Positions 12,628 to 24,300 of a stretch of DNA of 64,000 bases are shown here, one piece after another. The notes beneath the pieces were generated by a model. It had not been told where the DNA came from and ran no database searches. It was given only the letters and a program-made list of their open reading frames with translations. The stretch covers positions 443,936-507,935 of the forward strand of contig PUQB01000076.1 in assembly GCA_003024785.1 (NCBI GenBank), given 5' to 3'. Position numbers and translations under genes: made by a program. This DNA comes from Selaginella tamariscina. Its lineage: Eukaryota > Streptophyta > Lycopodiopsida > Selaginellales > Selaginellaceae. Position 1 is the first letter of the stretch. Each line of letters starts with the position of its first letter.

Positions 12628-13247
12628 TGTCAAGCCACGATCCAGGAACCAGGAAGAGAACAGGATTCCAAGGACAGGAAGGCTTGACTCAGGAACAGGA
12701 CCGAGAGCAGGACAGGAACTGGAATAGGAACAGGACGGATCTAGGAGCAAGACAGGATCAGGATAGGATCCGGGAGCAAGACAGGAACAGGACAGGATCC
12801 CGGAGCAGGACAGGATCCAGGGCAGGACAGGAAACAGGAGCGAGACAGGAACAGGACAGGAAACAAGACAAGAACAAGACAAGACGAGATTGATCGTAGT
12901 AAGACTGGTGTTGATAGTAACTGATTGTACAACAATTAGGTCGGAGCTTTTATGCTCACAACTCCAAGAGCTAATCTAGGCATGCATGCAAAAGTGGTTG
13001 CATGCATGCAAAAGTGATTGCATGCATGCAGAGGCTAAGATGAGTCCACATGTCCCTTATCCTCTAGGCATATCCTGTGGCATATCCTGTAGGAATATCC
13101 TGCAACCGAATCCTGTGTCCGGAATCCTGGTAGGAATATCCTGTAGGAAATCCTGCAACCCATATCCTGTATCCGGAATCCTGTAGGAAAGTCCTGCAAC
13201 CCATGTCCTGTATCCGGAATCCTGTATTCTGTATCGGGTCGTGAACA
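12628..13247 (-). repeat. 5' LTR of the chromovirus
   Basis: About 620 bp, bounded by TGTCAAGCC and GTGAACA, followed by target duplication ATAGG. On the minus strand it holds, in order, three 20-bp CATGCATGCA units (13,030-12,981), a TATA-like ATAAAA (12,953-12,948) and a CAGTTACT start 30 bases later at 12,923. This is a plausible U3 promoter. Confidence 0.93.
12981..13030 (-). promoter_or_regulatory. three RY-type CATGCATGCA boxes in the LTR promoter
   Basis: CATGCATGCA recurs at 12,981, 13,001 and 13,021 with a spacing of exactly 20 bp, 58-108 bp upstream of the predicted LTR transcription start. CATGCA(TG) is the RY/Sph element bound by plant B3 factors of the ABI3/FUS3 class (established). 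Regulation of this element by them is inference. Confidence 0.45.
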
Positions 13248-13252
13248 ATAGG

Positions 13253-14364
13253 GGTATGTCCCACCTTCGGGATAGCTACCTTTAATGCTGGCGAATTCAT
13301 GCATGAGATGTTTTGTTAAACTACATGTTCCAAGAGTTAAAGGTTAAGGCTTGTCTCTAACCTTCTCCTCCACGTCAAGCTAAGAGTAACTAACACTCAT
13401 AGTTAAATAGAGCACATTCATGTCTTTGTTCAACTATGGTCATGGGTTCTTGGTTGACATGGTTTTCTTATCGAGTTCTTGAAGGATAACAAAGGGGTTC
13501 TAGAACTGGCATTGAAAGCCACATTGTGGCACTTGGTGCAACTCTTGAATCCAAAGGGCTATGGCATAATAACTCATATCTAGGAAACAGTGTCACATCT
13601 TCATGTGACATTAGGCTAGATGGCACATAATACAACACCTAAAGCACATCTTTTGGTGTGTCTCTTAGGGTTAACACCAAGAGGTTGGATACTTGGGTTG
13701 CTAAACATTGGCCATCGATTCAAGGGAGGTTAGGTTTCGTAATTAATGTGTTAATGGCACACTTTTATGGGTGTTCTCCTTAGGATTCAGAGGTTGGACA
13801 ACCTAAGCTCATTAGTAAGAGCCATTTCATGAGGCACTTGTGAGGTTATGTACTTAGGGTTATTCAAACCTAGTCTTGGGCAATTTGCTTAGCAAAAACA
13901 CTTGTGTTCATTACACTCGTGTCCTCACTAAGTACTAACCTTAGGACTAAGGTATAACTTGACCACTCAAAACTCTTAAGGGTTAGTCGTGGTTTAGGGC
14001 ACCCCTTGTCACCTTAATGGGGTTGTACTCCTCGATGAGGGTGATTACTCAAGGGGTAAGTCACGATCCCTTGGTTATTCACGGTGGTATGTGCAAGGCA
14101 TGTCTCCTCAACGGGGTTGGGGCATGAGTCTGTCTAGGTCTTTTTGAAATAGGATCCTAAAGTCTACTCAGGTTATCCTCTAAGGTTTAGAGGATAGTTA
14201 TTCTAAGGGATTTAGGGTGGGAATCTAAGTCTTATGCCTACTTGGGCATTTGAGTCATGCTTTAAAGGTTAGCTTGGAAGACTTGGCATTGTTCACATAG
14301 AAATTGATGTCAAAATGCCACTTTGGTGACCACATGTTGCCACCTTCGAGTTAAAACTCTAACA
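13253..14364 (+). repeat. interspersed repeat R1, copy A, right part
   Basis: Continues copy A after the chromovirus. GGTATGTCCCACCTTCGG here matches GGTACGTCCCACCTTTGG at 46,164. Collinear similarity runs to the terminal ACTCTAACA at 14,364, matching 47,251-47,258. No coding potential is seen. Confidence 0.7.
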
Positions 14365-16294
14365 CAAACAAAGAGAACCAGTAAATGTCAGTGCACTTGG
14401 TTGTTCGTATTTAATATATCATTATTAATAAGCTTATGTCAATAACATGCTAAGCATGTAATGAATACCAACATCAATATAAAGCAAAAACAAAAAGAGT
14501 GCAAACTACACAAATCTTAAAGAAGAACAACATGTTGATTTTTGTTGAGATTTTTTGCCCAAAAACACTCATAATAAAAATCTAGGCACATACATTAAAG
14601 TTCCCATGGAACAAGAGATGCTCCCATTGGCATCAAGTTGATAAGAGATGCAATGTGCATATAGAAAAGCTAATACATATTGTTGTAACACCACAATGGT
14701 TGTAGACGAGTTTGTATGTTTGTTAAGGTCATGTAAAGTACCAAAGGAGGTATTCAAAGTTGGCAAATACAATAACGATAATATGAGAGCAAGCTCCTTT
14801 AAAGTATTCAAAACCAATAGAGCAGCTCATTGTGTAGCTTAAGTTTTGCAAATGCTCTAATATTAATAGCTGTTTTTATTTCATGACAGTAAGAGTTTAT
14901 GATGAGAATTTTTAAATTTACCTCAACTAATTAATGTGACTACCATATGTAATTAAAATGATGCTTGCTTTTAACTATTTGTTTTGTTTTCTTAAGGTCA
15001 CTTTTACCATCAAATGCTACCAAAAAATACACCAAACTATTCAATACATTGATATTTACATGATGATTAAGACCATAAATACATTAGTGAAAACTATAAT
15101 CAAACATGATGTGTCAGTAGATACCTACCAACAAATCATTTTATGCATTCATTAAAACAAATGCTTCAAGTTTCACAATAAATGCATGTTTTAAAGTTGT
15201 TAATAACACAACACATGTGAGCTAACTTCCTTCCATTATTAACTTTTAACCAAGAATATAGTGACGTGAATAAGAAATACTCAAACAAGCATCTTTTGTG
15301 AATATTCTTAAGCATGTGTGAGTCATATAAATATTTCTTGTTTTTCTTTTTAAGCATACTAGGAGAACATTTACATAATGGTTATTTAATGTTATAAATC
15401 AATTATACAAATACAATCTTCTTTATGAATTATGATTCAAAAAAATTGGTCGTGTTATTTCAATACATGTTAAACATGTATTGACAATTTCTAAAGTACT
15501 AGTCTTGAAACTAATTAATTTAGTTATTTTTTTAATCATGGCACATGACTAACATATCTTGAATAAAGAACATGAAAAAATATATATATAAATATACCTT
15601 TTAACATTATTTTAGGAGGATATAAGCATTTAAGAATGTTATAAATGCTTTTGGCTTCAAACAATATTATGAACCAAATTTGTTTTTAATTATGATCTAA
15701 TTTGATTGGATATAATATGTCATGTGGTAAGAAATGATTCAATAGTAAACATTCCTTAAATACGTTTTACTATTAACTTATCAAGTTCAAGACTTGTTTA
15801 ATAAACACTTTAAAACCTTTACATATATGGTTCATGTTATTGATTTTCAGAAATTGTAACTTTTTTATTTTCACATAATAATGAGAGTGAACCCAACCAT
15901 TCATGTAACCTACATTGACAAAATGATTTTACAAATAATTCATTAACATCACAAGACTCATGTATTGCTTTAAATTTTAACGTTTTTTTGTTTTTTTTTT
16001 TTTTTTTCATTTTTAAAGTCAATACTTAAAAAAGTGATTAAACTCATAACTCTTGGGCCAGTGTATTTATAATATTTTAATAAATGGGTAAACTTACATA
16101 AATTAAAAAGCATATATATAATACAAAAGATTCATAGAGGAAGATGATTAGGTTGTACATACTAATCATTGTTGCTAATAAAGTGGATTATCATATAAAT
16201 GTTTGAAATTGTTTTAATAGTCCATCTCTTAATGTACTTTACAAATATCTTTTTAATGAGGTTAGACAAGATGGATTATTTTATTACAAACCAT
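14365..16294. other. AT-rich non-coding stretch
   Basis: About 1.9 kb without a recognisable gene, RNA or bounded element; short open frames here lack any family signature. A poly-T run lies near 15,985-16,008. Confidence 0.5.
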
Positions 16295-16871
16295 TAGGGT
16301 TGGTCGGCCCATGGGTCGACTTGACTAACTTGTTCATGGGCTGGGCATGGGCTGGATTTCTAACCCATAGGTTGGTTGGGCCAGTTGTTTTGACCCATTT
16401 AGTAAATGGGCTAGGTCGGAGGCCACATGTGTGCAACCCGGCCCGACCCAATGACTTATTTATTTTAAAACTAAAATATAGGTGATGACCTAAAGAATGT
16501 GGCACCATGTGGCAAAACATGGACAACATGCATGACACATGACACCTTGATTTTTTACCCCCGTCTAAAGCTAATTCTACTTTTTTACTCTCTTTTATAT
16601 TAAAATACATTAAAAAGAAGTTCCTACAATTATGTTGTCTGATACTTACAGATGGTCGGAACAACAATAAATGAACTAGATTATTAAAGAAAAACACTGG
16701 GTTGTGGGGCCTTGATCTAGATTTAATGGGTCGACTTAGGCTAGGGTCGGGGCTTGCAAAGCAATGGGCTAGGTGGGGTCAAGGCCAAGATTTACAAGTA
16801 CTAGGTTGGGTCACACAAAGAGATATGGGTCGGGTCATGGGGCAAGCACTAACCCCACATTGGCAACCCTA
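16295..16871. mobile_element. probable hAT-like MITE
   Basis: A GC-richer 577-bp block in AT-rich DNA. It starts TAGGGTTG at the left and ends CAACCCTA at the right, forming an 8-bp inverted end of the TAGGGxTGxCAA kind common in plant hAT elements. Both subterminal regions are packed with GGGTCG/GGCCC-type motifs. The flanking octamers CAAACCAT and CAAGCTAA agree at 5 of 8 positions, so the 8-bp target duplication is eroded or absent. There is no transposase. Confidence 0.45.
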
Positions 16872-18435
16872 CAAGCTAAATGTCCTATAAGTTTTATGAT
16901 AATTATTTTTCAGTGTGGCAAGAAGTGAATGATTATAATAAGAGCAAGATACTTCTGAAATAGTTGACAGATCTTTTGAATGCTATATAGTATTAACAAA
17001 TAACCATCAATTAACTACCTTCTTCTATTCACCTCAAAAGCATGAACACAACTTAATTTAGAAAGCAAAATGCATCTGAAATATCCACCCTTAATTAATA
17101 AACTTTAATTACATGAATGAATTTATTAAGACTAATTTATTTACATTTATTTTCTACAATTAATATCCAAAGTTTAATGACTTGATATACATATTATACA
17201 ATGGTGTACACTTTTTATTCAAGAGAAAATCGATTCAGTGTTGCCCATTGTCATCTACCATGTTGCCATGCCACTCCACTTTGTACCAAACCTGCCCCAA
17301 AACTATATGTGTTGGTCATCACACCACCCATTTGGTGGACTAATTGCCCCCTTGGATGCGAGACGACTACGAATCATCTATGTTAGTAAACTTTGAATGA
17401 TTTATGAATAAAACAAAAAATGCAAACGAACCAAATTCGTCTAAAGACTCAAAGGCAGATTACATCAGTGGAACTCCCTCCAAGCACAAAGAGGCTCCAT
17501 GTGGACCCCCTGCAGATTTGGAGTGGTGTGTAACAACACTCTAGCGACTCCACATCTAGGGAACACAACAGTTCACCCGCACAAGGTTGAGATGAAACAT
17601 TGTATAAAATGGAAATAAAATTTTTATGAAGAAGAGTAGCCTAAGGATCTCCAAAAGTGATATATAATTCAATATCACAATTGTCCTCTTGATATGTAGT
17701 TTAAACATTGAGTGTTTTGTTACCTTCCTTGTAAAACACGATAAATATATGTTGTTGTTCCATATGGTAGCATTATTTTTCTAATAACTCCAATTTTATA
17801 ACAAAGAGCATGCATTAAAAAAGATTTGTATGCATAATCTTTATTTAATGAAAATCTTTTATAAATAGTAGCTTAATCTTCATTAAATTAATTAGGAGCC
17901 TATATATTTAGATCATTTTCCATGCCTCAAAAGCATTTGTTGAAGTGGTGATGGATAGAACACTGTAGTTATTTACGGGCTCCCCATGATCAACAACTAG
18001 TCAATGATCACCTTGTAGCATATTATGAAGGAGAAGAATAAAATTTATTTAGAAAAGAAGAATACTTTCACTTTCCATACGAAGGGGAAGAGCTTATCTA
18101 ATTATGTTAAGAACTATGCTACATTACACTATTCTAAAATTGGGTGCTCCCTGGCTATTGGTGCAACTAGGGGCACCCATGTGCTTGTTGCTAGGGAGGG
18201 CATGCTAATAACCCTATATGAATGAATGTATGTTATATGTGAATTACTTCCCCCATGTTGAAGCTAATCTTCTCTTATAGTCTAATCGACACTTGTCCGT
18301 GGTCCAATGGCTAGTAGTCAACTATCCACCATCATTCACCTACTTTTAGGAATTTATGATGACCACTTAAACGTCCTTCTTCATGATGACCTACAACTAT
18401 CACTGCATAACTAAGGCTTATAATGTACATGGCGT
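16872..18435. other. non-coding stretch
   Basis: No gene recognised. Short frames at 17,201-17,386 and 18,025-18,225 show no domain, no splice context and no codon-like constraint. Confidence 0.45.
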
Positions 18436-18720
18436 GGACCTCTAACCATCCCCCTGTAGACCTCTGGTTGTCCCCCTATGGACCTTCAACCATCCTTCTG
18501 AGACCTCTAGCCATCCCCTTTGTGGACCTTTGACCGTCCTCTTGGACATCCAGTTGTTCCCCTCCAACCTCCAGCCCTCTTCCCAGGACATCTAGCTGTC
18601 CTCGTGTGACCTTCTGGCCTTACATCCAACCAGTCCCCGTGGACCTCCTAGGACCTTCTGTTGTCCCACTAGACCTCACATCCTCCCAAGACCTTGTTGT
18701 CCAGGAGCAACCTAGCCGTC
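18436..18720 (+). repeat. degenerate C/T-rich minisatellite, period about 20-26 bp
   Basis: Roughly a dozen diverged units of the type GACCTCTAGCCATCCCCCTG, including GACCTCTGGTTGTCCCCC and GACCTTCAACCATCCTTC, in a sharply pyrimidine-rich island inside AT-rich DNA. No coding frame runs through it. Confidence 0.65.
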
Positions 18721-19501
18721 AACCATACACTAATTAAATTAAGCACAAATATGTATACATGTTTCATGTGGTTATGTATTTAAAAGGTTGTTTCATATAT
18801 ATATATAATATATATAATAATGCATTAATAAACTAACAATTCTTGGGCAAGTAACTTGTGATTTATATTTTTTGTTAGTCTTGAAATGATAATCAAAAAT
18901 ATATTAATAATATACTATGTGCATGAGATGTTAATATAGTGTTGGTAAGATATTTATAGATATATGATTCATATATCTTGAATTAAGGATGCAAACTTTA
19001 TTGTTCCAGATAGAATTGCGAAACGTTTTCTCAGTAAAATTACAAAACGCAATAAATTAAATGTTATGTTGTTATAATTCATACATATAAAGGAATTTTA
19101 AAGTTTTTTCTTAAACCCTTGACAGTAAAATTTATGTATATGCATTACACTACATTGTTTATATGTTTATAGAGAGAGACAAAAGTATCTATTTACATAT
19201 TCCATTTTTAATATTTAGTGTATAACTCGGTAATATATAAATACATTTTTTTATTTACAATATGATAGATAAATTTTATTTTAGACTTTATTTAGAAAAA
19301 TGATAAAATAAATTTATTAATACACTTTAACTAAATGATTTAGATTTTAAACATATATAACGTATGTGTGTGGCACGCTGTACGTGTGCACAGTGTGCTG
19401 TGTGCATGCAGCATAACTTATCAGGCATGGGATTATAATTTTGTTTATTGATAAATAATATACAAGGCTTGAGGGTTGTACTTATTTGAACCAGTAATCA
19501 T

Positions 19502-20488
19502 CTACAAATTAACCCACTTGAGGGGTCCAAGGCCTCACCATTTCTTCTTACTGAAGTTTAATCAAAGTTTAGTGCTCTCTCTCTCTTCTCACACACACAC
19601 ACACACACACGCGCACACACACTTCAAAATGAAGGTGAGGCCCGTTGCATGCCCTGTTGCTCCAACTGCTGCAACACGTTGGCCCCTTGACACTTGCTGC
19701 CAGTGCAGATTTGGTGTAAACATTGGATATCATTATATTTATGTCGTGTGTTAGTGTTTGATTCATTACGTATTAGACTCAAAACACACACTTCTTGGCC
19801 AACATGGGCATGTATTGCGCAAACAGTGTGCATATCTTGTCACAAATCCGCCTTCATGCTTAATAGCTACGAGATATCCATACCTACACCGAAAAAGACC
19901 ACTAGTAATTGAATGCAATATAGTTAATATATTGAAACAAATATTAGTGCAGTTAATAAACTACTTAGATAAAGCATACCCGCCGCTCCATCCAGCAATG
20001 TAACGATTCCTCGATCTGAAGCAAGGATTGAACTTCCTTGATCCGCAGCAAGATCTACGCCCTGCACATACATGCGTGTGCATAAACTTGTATGCATGTG
20101 TGTGCGTGTGTGTGTGAAAACAAACAAACCTACACACACACACCTCGTGAAACGCACCCCATCTCCAGCCGAAGGGACTACTTATAAACCTGCAGTGAAA
20201 GGACCATTATATAAGAACTAGAATACAATTGTCGTTGCATATCACACTTCATTATGTGCATAAGATAGTTGCCATTTTAGAAATACATGCGTAAGGACAG
20301 TATATATACATCAGTTTACCCGTCAGTTAATGGAGACTGGAACTGCAGCCATTTTCTCTTGATTGTTGGAAGCCTTTCTTCTTATTTTTCCACCTTCCTG
20401 CACAAACCGAATAGGTAAGAACATTCAGTATGTAACAACTAAGCACAATCGCACGCACACACGCGCAACACACACACAATATATATAT

Positions 20489-20550
<62 letters not shown>

Positions 20551-22599
20551 CTACCTTCGCTTAATGCCTCCACTTGCAACTCTCGCTTTAAGTGTAAGTG
20601 CAGGGCCCCCAACTGGATATATGCTTTGTTGCATAGAAGTGTGTCTTGAAAATAACGGACGATTTGTTCTTCGTCTGCCAGGCCTTATGTCTCCCACTTC
20701 GGCCTTACTTGAATCTGTTGTCATTCTAGTCAACAAACATAAATGTAGAGCGTGTGTAGCTAGATGGCTAGCTATATATGATCATTATACATATATAGAC
20801 ATACGTACATACATGTGTATGTGTGTACGTATAGTACATTACCTGTTGCTATCACAAGAAGATCGCCTTCATATATAGCATCGTCTCGCAGGTGGTTTAG
20901 CTTCTGCAACTCTCTGATACTCAATCTGCATGTAAAAAGACTTGTATAGTTATACGTGCATATAATGTATGTACCCATGTGATAGAAGTAACCTTACATT
21001 ATATATATTAATAGATATTAGATATTACCCGTTCGCACAAGCAATATCTGCAAGTGTATCACCATATCGGACTTTGACAGTCCTCACAACAGGACTCGTT
21101 TTCTGTAAAGCGACAACGGGTGACGTATTCACTGGCTTGTGTCCACGGGGTCTCCACAATCCCGTCAAGTAAGCCATTCCTTTCTTTATAGCTTGCTTTT
21201 CTCCCAAGCAATGTGTCGTGTGCACGCCTCCGGCGTGCTCTGTCAATCTTCAACGCACTGTAAACACACGTATTTATGTAAATATATACCAAATATACAG
21301 AAACATACACATACATACATAGACTTACCCACCAGAAATAATATAATACGCATGCATATGTAAGAGGCAGACATACAAGGCCTGAATGTAAGAGAGAGAA
21401 AGAGACAGACAGACACCTTCCACTGTAGATCGTATCAGATTGAAGATTGTTAAGTTTACGTAGAGAGGCCACCGTTGTCCCATACTTTTCTGCTAGCCGT
21501 TCTAGAATCCCCTTCAACAACCTTGTGCACTCTGTCTCTCCATAGAAAGTTCCCCAGCAATACGACTATCTTACTCAGTGTCAAATTCTCTGCCTTATAT
21601 GGTGCACTCTTCGAGGTGTTACTGATCGCAAAACATACAAATAGATATTTGTTTCTTTCTGGATAAAATTTATTCAAAAACACATTTGGTATGTGTATAT
21701 TTAAACACATACAACCTACCGGTTGGTGTGGTCGTGATTGGTGTCATTGGCTGCCTTGCGGTTGCCGGAGGGATGCAAAATTCGATGAAGATGGGCCTTG
21801 TGGTATTCTGACTGTGCTCCCTACGTGAAGGCTGTCTGGATTTATTAAGTTAGGATTTGCCTTTAGCAAAGACCTGTAAAATAAATACTAGCTTATCAGG
21901 ACAACTCATCAATATATATATATATATATATATCACCTGAGATCTACATTGTGTCTGCGGCCAATATCATACAACCAATCGCCTCTTTGAACTTGGTGTT
22001 CAGTAAATTGTGCTCCTCCAAGAGAACTCGTGGACTTAGAATTAACTGAATCCTGCACATATACACACTCATGTAAATACATGTGTGGTGTAGCACATAT
22101 GTTTCATATGTGTGCGTGTGTTTGTGTGTAGCACAATCTTTCGAGCAATGCTAACTCCATATTATGCAGATATATTGTGTATTACTACATATACGAATCT
22201 CGAGTAGTATCATATGGTGAGATTGCTACATATAATCTGTGTAATAGTTAATGCACAAGATTTACCTGTTCGTCATATATACAACACGGAACGATACGTA
22301 TGTGTATGTATACATGTAAAAAATTAAAAAATTATATATATAAACTTTAATGAGCAAGAATTACCTGTGCATTGTTGTGTGATGAGGGCCGGACAGTGAC
22401 CCAATCCAAAACCATGGAGGGATCATCCAGGGAGTTTCATAGTGAAGAATTCAGCTCGCACGACATGTATAAAGGCCTGTGTGGGTGCATAGACACTCTA
22501 ATAAATTATATGTGGATGTATATACATCTAAGTCTGTGTGTGTGCTCTGTGATAATGCAGTTAAACCCACCTCAGAATGCAAGATATTGCACACATCAT
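19502..22599 (-). CDS. LysM-repeat M23 (LytM/NlpD-like) peptidoglycan endopeptidase-like protein
   Basis: Predicted zinc metallopeptidase that cleaves peptidoglycan cross-bridges, carrying glycan-binding LysM repeats. Exons (minus): 22,571-22,599 (start uncertain), 22,365-22,476, 21,937-22,052, 21,720-21,873, 21,417-about 21,540, 21,029-21,257, 20,843-20,925, 20,555-20,725, 20,320-20,397, 20,144-20,189, 19,980-20,061, 19,792-19,883, about 19,622-19,696, 19,502-about 19,545. Three LysM units are visible: HQVQRGDWLYDIGRRHNVD..., EGDS...LAEKYGTTVASLRKLNN, and VKVRYGDTLADIACANG. The M23 domain follows: ISSPFGWRWGAFHE then GVDLAADQG supply the H-x3-D zinc pair, GYLVAIKHEGGFVTRYAH the core strand, and GPHLHFEV the H-x-H pair, so all zinc ligands are present. 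Several exons carry one-base indels. A transit peptide cannot be read reliably. Plastid location is inferred from known moss plastid peptidoglycan, not seen. Confidence 0.82.
20479..20550 (+). repeat. compound (TA)n(GA)n microsatellite in a LysM-M23 intron
   Basis: About 12 TA units followed by about 20 GA units, preceded by ACACACAC. On the gene's sense strand it is a pyrimidine tract immediately after the 5' splice site of the 20,555-20,725 exon. Confidence 0.9.
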
Positions 22600-23119
22600 T
22601 TATCTTGTGTCCGAGCAGATCCAACGAAGAATGCGACAGATCAAGCGGATGAAGCTCCTACCCGCTCGTTAATCTCAAGAACCCTAAAACAGAATTACCC
22701 TAATTAAGAAAACAGAGCATATGCCACGTCACATTTGTTGTCTACGCAATGAAATTTAACTTTGCGTGTCGATCGCGATATGCGTGTGCCCACATAATTA
22801 TATAATCGCATTTCTTTTGTATACAAAAGAAGTCTCTCACTCCCTCTCAAATGCGATAGTTTTATGCTGTAGAATATACTTATTGAACCGTTTACTCGTA
22901 GGTTTCCTGTTGACATCAATATATATATATAGCCATGTCATCACGTCTGTACAGCCACGTGGTCGTGTCAATAAAATGCCATTAGTAAAATCTTGTCCCG
23001 AATTACTTAAATTATATGTTATGGTGTTGTAGAAAGTTAATAATTTAATATATAAATTGCGCCATGCATTAACTTTTATTAAAAGAAATTAAATTCATAG
23101 CATTATGCATGCTATGATT
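22600..23119. other. upstream region of the LysM-M23 gene
   Basis: Probably the promoter and 5' leader of the minus-strand gene; its first exon is not firmly placed, so the start of transcription may lie anywhere up to about 22,750. No other gene is seen. Confidence 0.35.
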
Positions 23120-24300
23120 ATGTGTATGGCCCATATAAATGTGAGTTTAATTTATTTTAATAAAAAGTTCAAACTCACCTATTTATAGGGCTGCAAACAA
23201 ATCATATAAAAGTACACTTTCTAATGATGCTCAAAACTATATCATTGAAATAGCATCCTCTTATGACTTATTAAAATCTCTTTTACTAACACAAGTGTGA
23301 TTAAATGTTGGTTATTAATTCTTCTTTTCACATATAATATGATTATGTAATATAAATTAAATCATTATCCCTAGACATATATTTTTATGTTTAACATTAT
23401 TTATATGTTGTCAAATATGATATAATGTGATAAATTGAAATAAATGAGGTTCAAACTTACATCTTATGGCTTGGGTGTTAATGAGATGCATAAGTTCAAT
23501 TCATTTTTACTAAAAAGTTGATGCATAACTCAACGAGGTTCAAATTCATAACCTTTTAATATGCCAAAGAATAAGGTGTGAATTTATAACTTTTTAATAA
23601 AAATTTAGTACATGGTACTAAGTTCAATTTCTTTTTTTAAGTCTTTTTTAATAAAAGGTTGGTGCATGGATCAACATTTTTCGAATTCATAGCCTCATGT
23701 GTGGAGTATGGTGCATGGCCGTGAGTTTAATTTATTTTTAATAAAAAATTAGTATATGACACAAAAAGTTATAATTCAAATAAAAATTAGTGTACCTAAA
23801 GAGGTTGAACTTGCACATAACTTATATTTAAGGATTTTTTTTTAATATAAAATGGAATTTTGCTTCTTTTCCTTATTTATTACATCTTTTAAGCATTGGT
23901 TTGTTCAATTTTTAAATGTGTTTTTTAAAATATTTTGTTAAATAATAAGTTAGAAGAGTCCACTATCTCTTCTCCATTGTGCCCTCATGCAACAATTGTA
24001 CAATAACATCCTCATATGTGTCAAATGTGACTATAGCTAGTTGAGAGGGTTCAAACTCGATGCTTATTTGATTAAGTGCTTACTTACACTCGCATTGAAG
24101 ACATGGCTTTGTTTATAAAACCCTAACACAACCCTCAACCCATACCTTTATCAGTTAAAAAAAACATTTTTCGTAGGTGTGGTGTACAACTATAATATGA
24201 CGCACTCTGTGGAGAACTCACAACTTTTTTTTAATTCCTTTTTAGTAAAAAGTTAATGCATGTCCTTAACAAGGTTTAAACTCACATCCTTATGAGGTCA
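23120..24300 (+). repeat. degenerate tandem array with AATAAAAAGTT / GTTCAAACTCA motifs
   Basis: At least five diverged units of about 85-120 bp, each with TTTAATAAAAAGTT-like, GTGCATG-like and GAGGTTCAAACTCATA-like blocks (around 23,150, 23,450-23,560, 23,610-23,700, 23,725-23,830 and 24,215-24,300). No protein is encoded. Confidence 0.5.

Larger units (their letters stand above)
6933..13247 (-). mobile_element. Ty3/gypsy chromovirus (LTR retrotransposon), structurally complete, frame-broken
   Basis: A 6.3-kb element on the minus strand with two LTRs, a 5-bp target duplication ATAGG (6928-6932 and 13,248-13,252), TG...CA ends, and gag, protease, RT, RNase H, integrase and a C-terminal chromodomain in that order, which is the chromovirus gene order. 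The purine-rich tract GGGAGGATGC abuts the 3' LTR at about 7563-7575. The coding part has a handful of reading-frame breaks, so it is treated as a fossil copy. The LTRs differ by roughly 2-3% by eye, mostly transitions, which suggests an insertion on the order of a million years old (rate-dependent). It sits inside an older repeat (R1), and the paralogous R1 copy at 45.7 kb shows the empty site. Confidence 0.95.

Noticed and set aside
12979-13031. CATGCATGCA units as a CRISPR-like array
   Set aside because: Spacers are 10-bp near-copies of each other, present in both LTRs of a plant retrotransposon; there is no CRISPR context.
16284-16697. 137-residue minus-strand frame
   Set aside because: It overlaps the left half of the hAT-like MITE; the Pro/Thr-rich text reflects GGGTCG-type DNA motifs.
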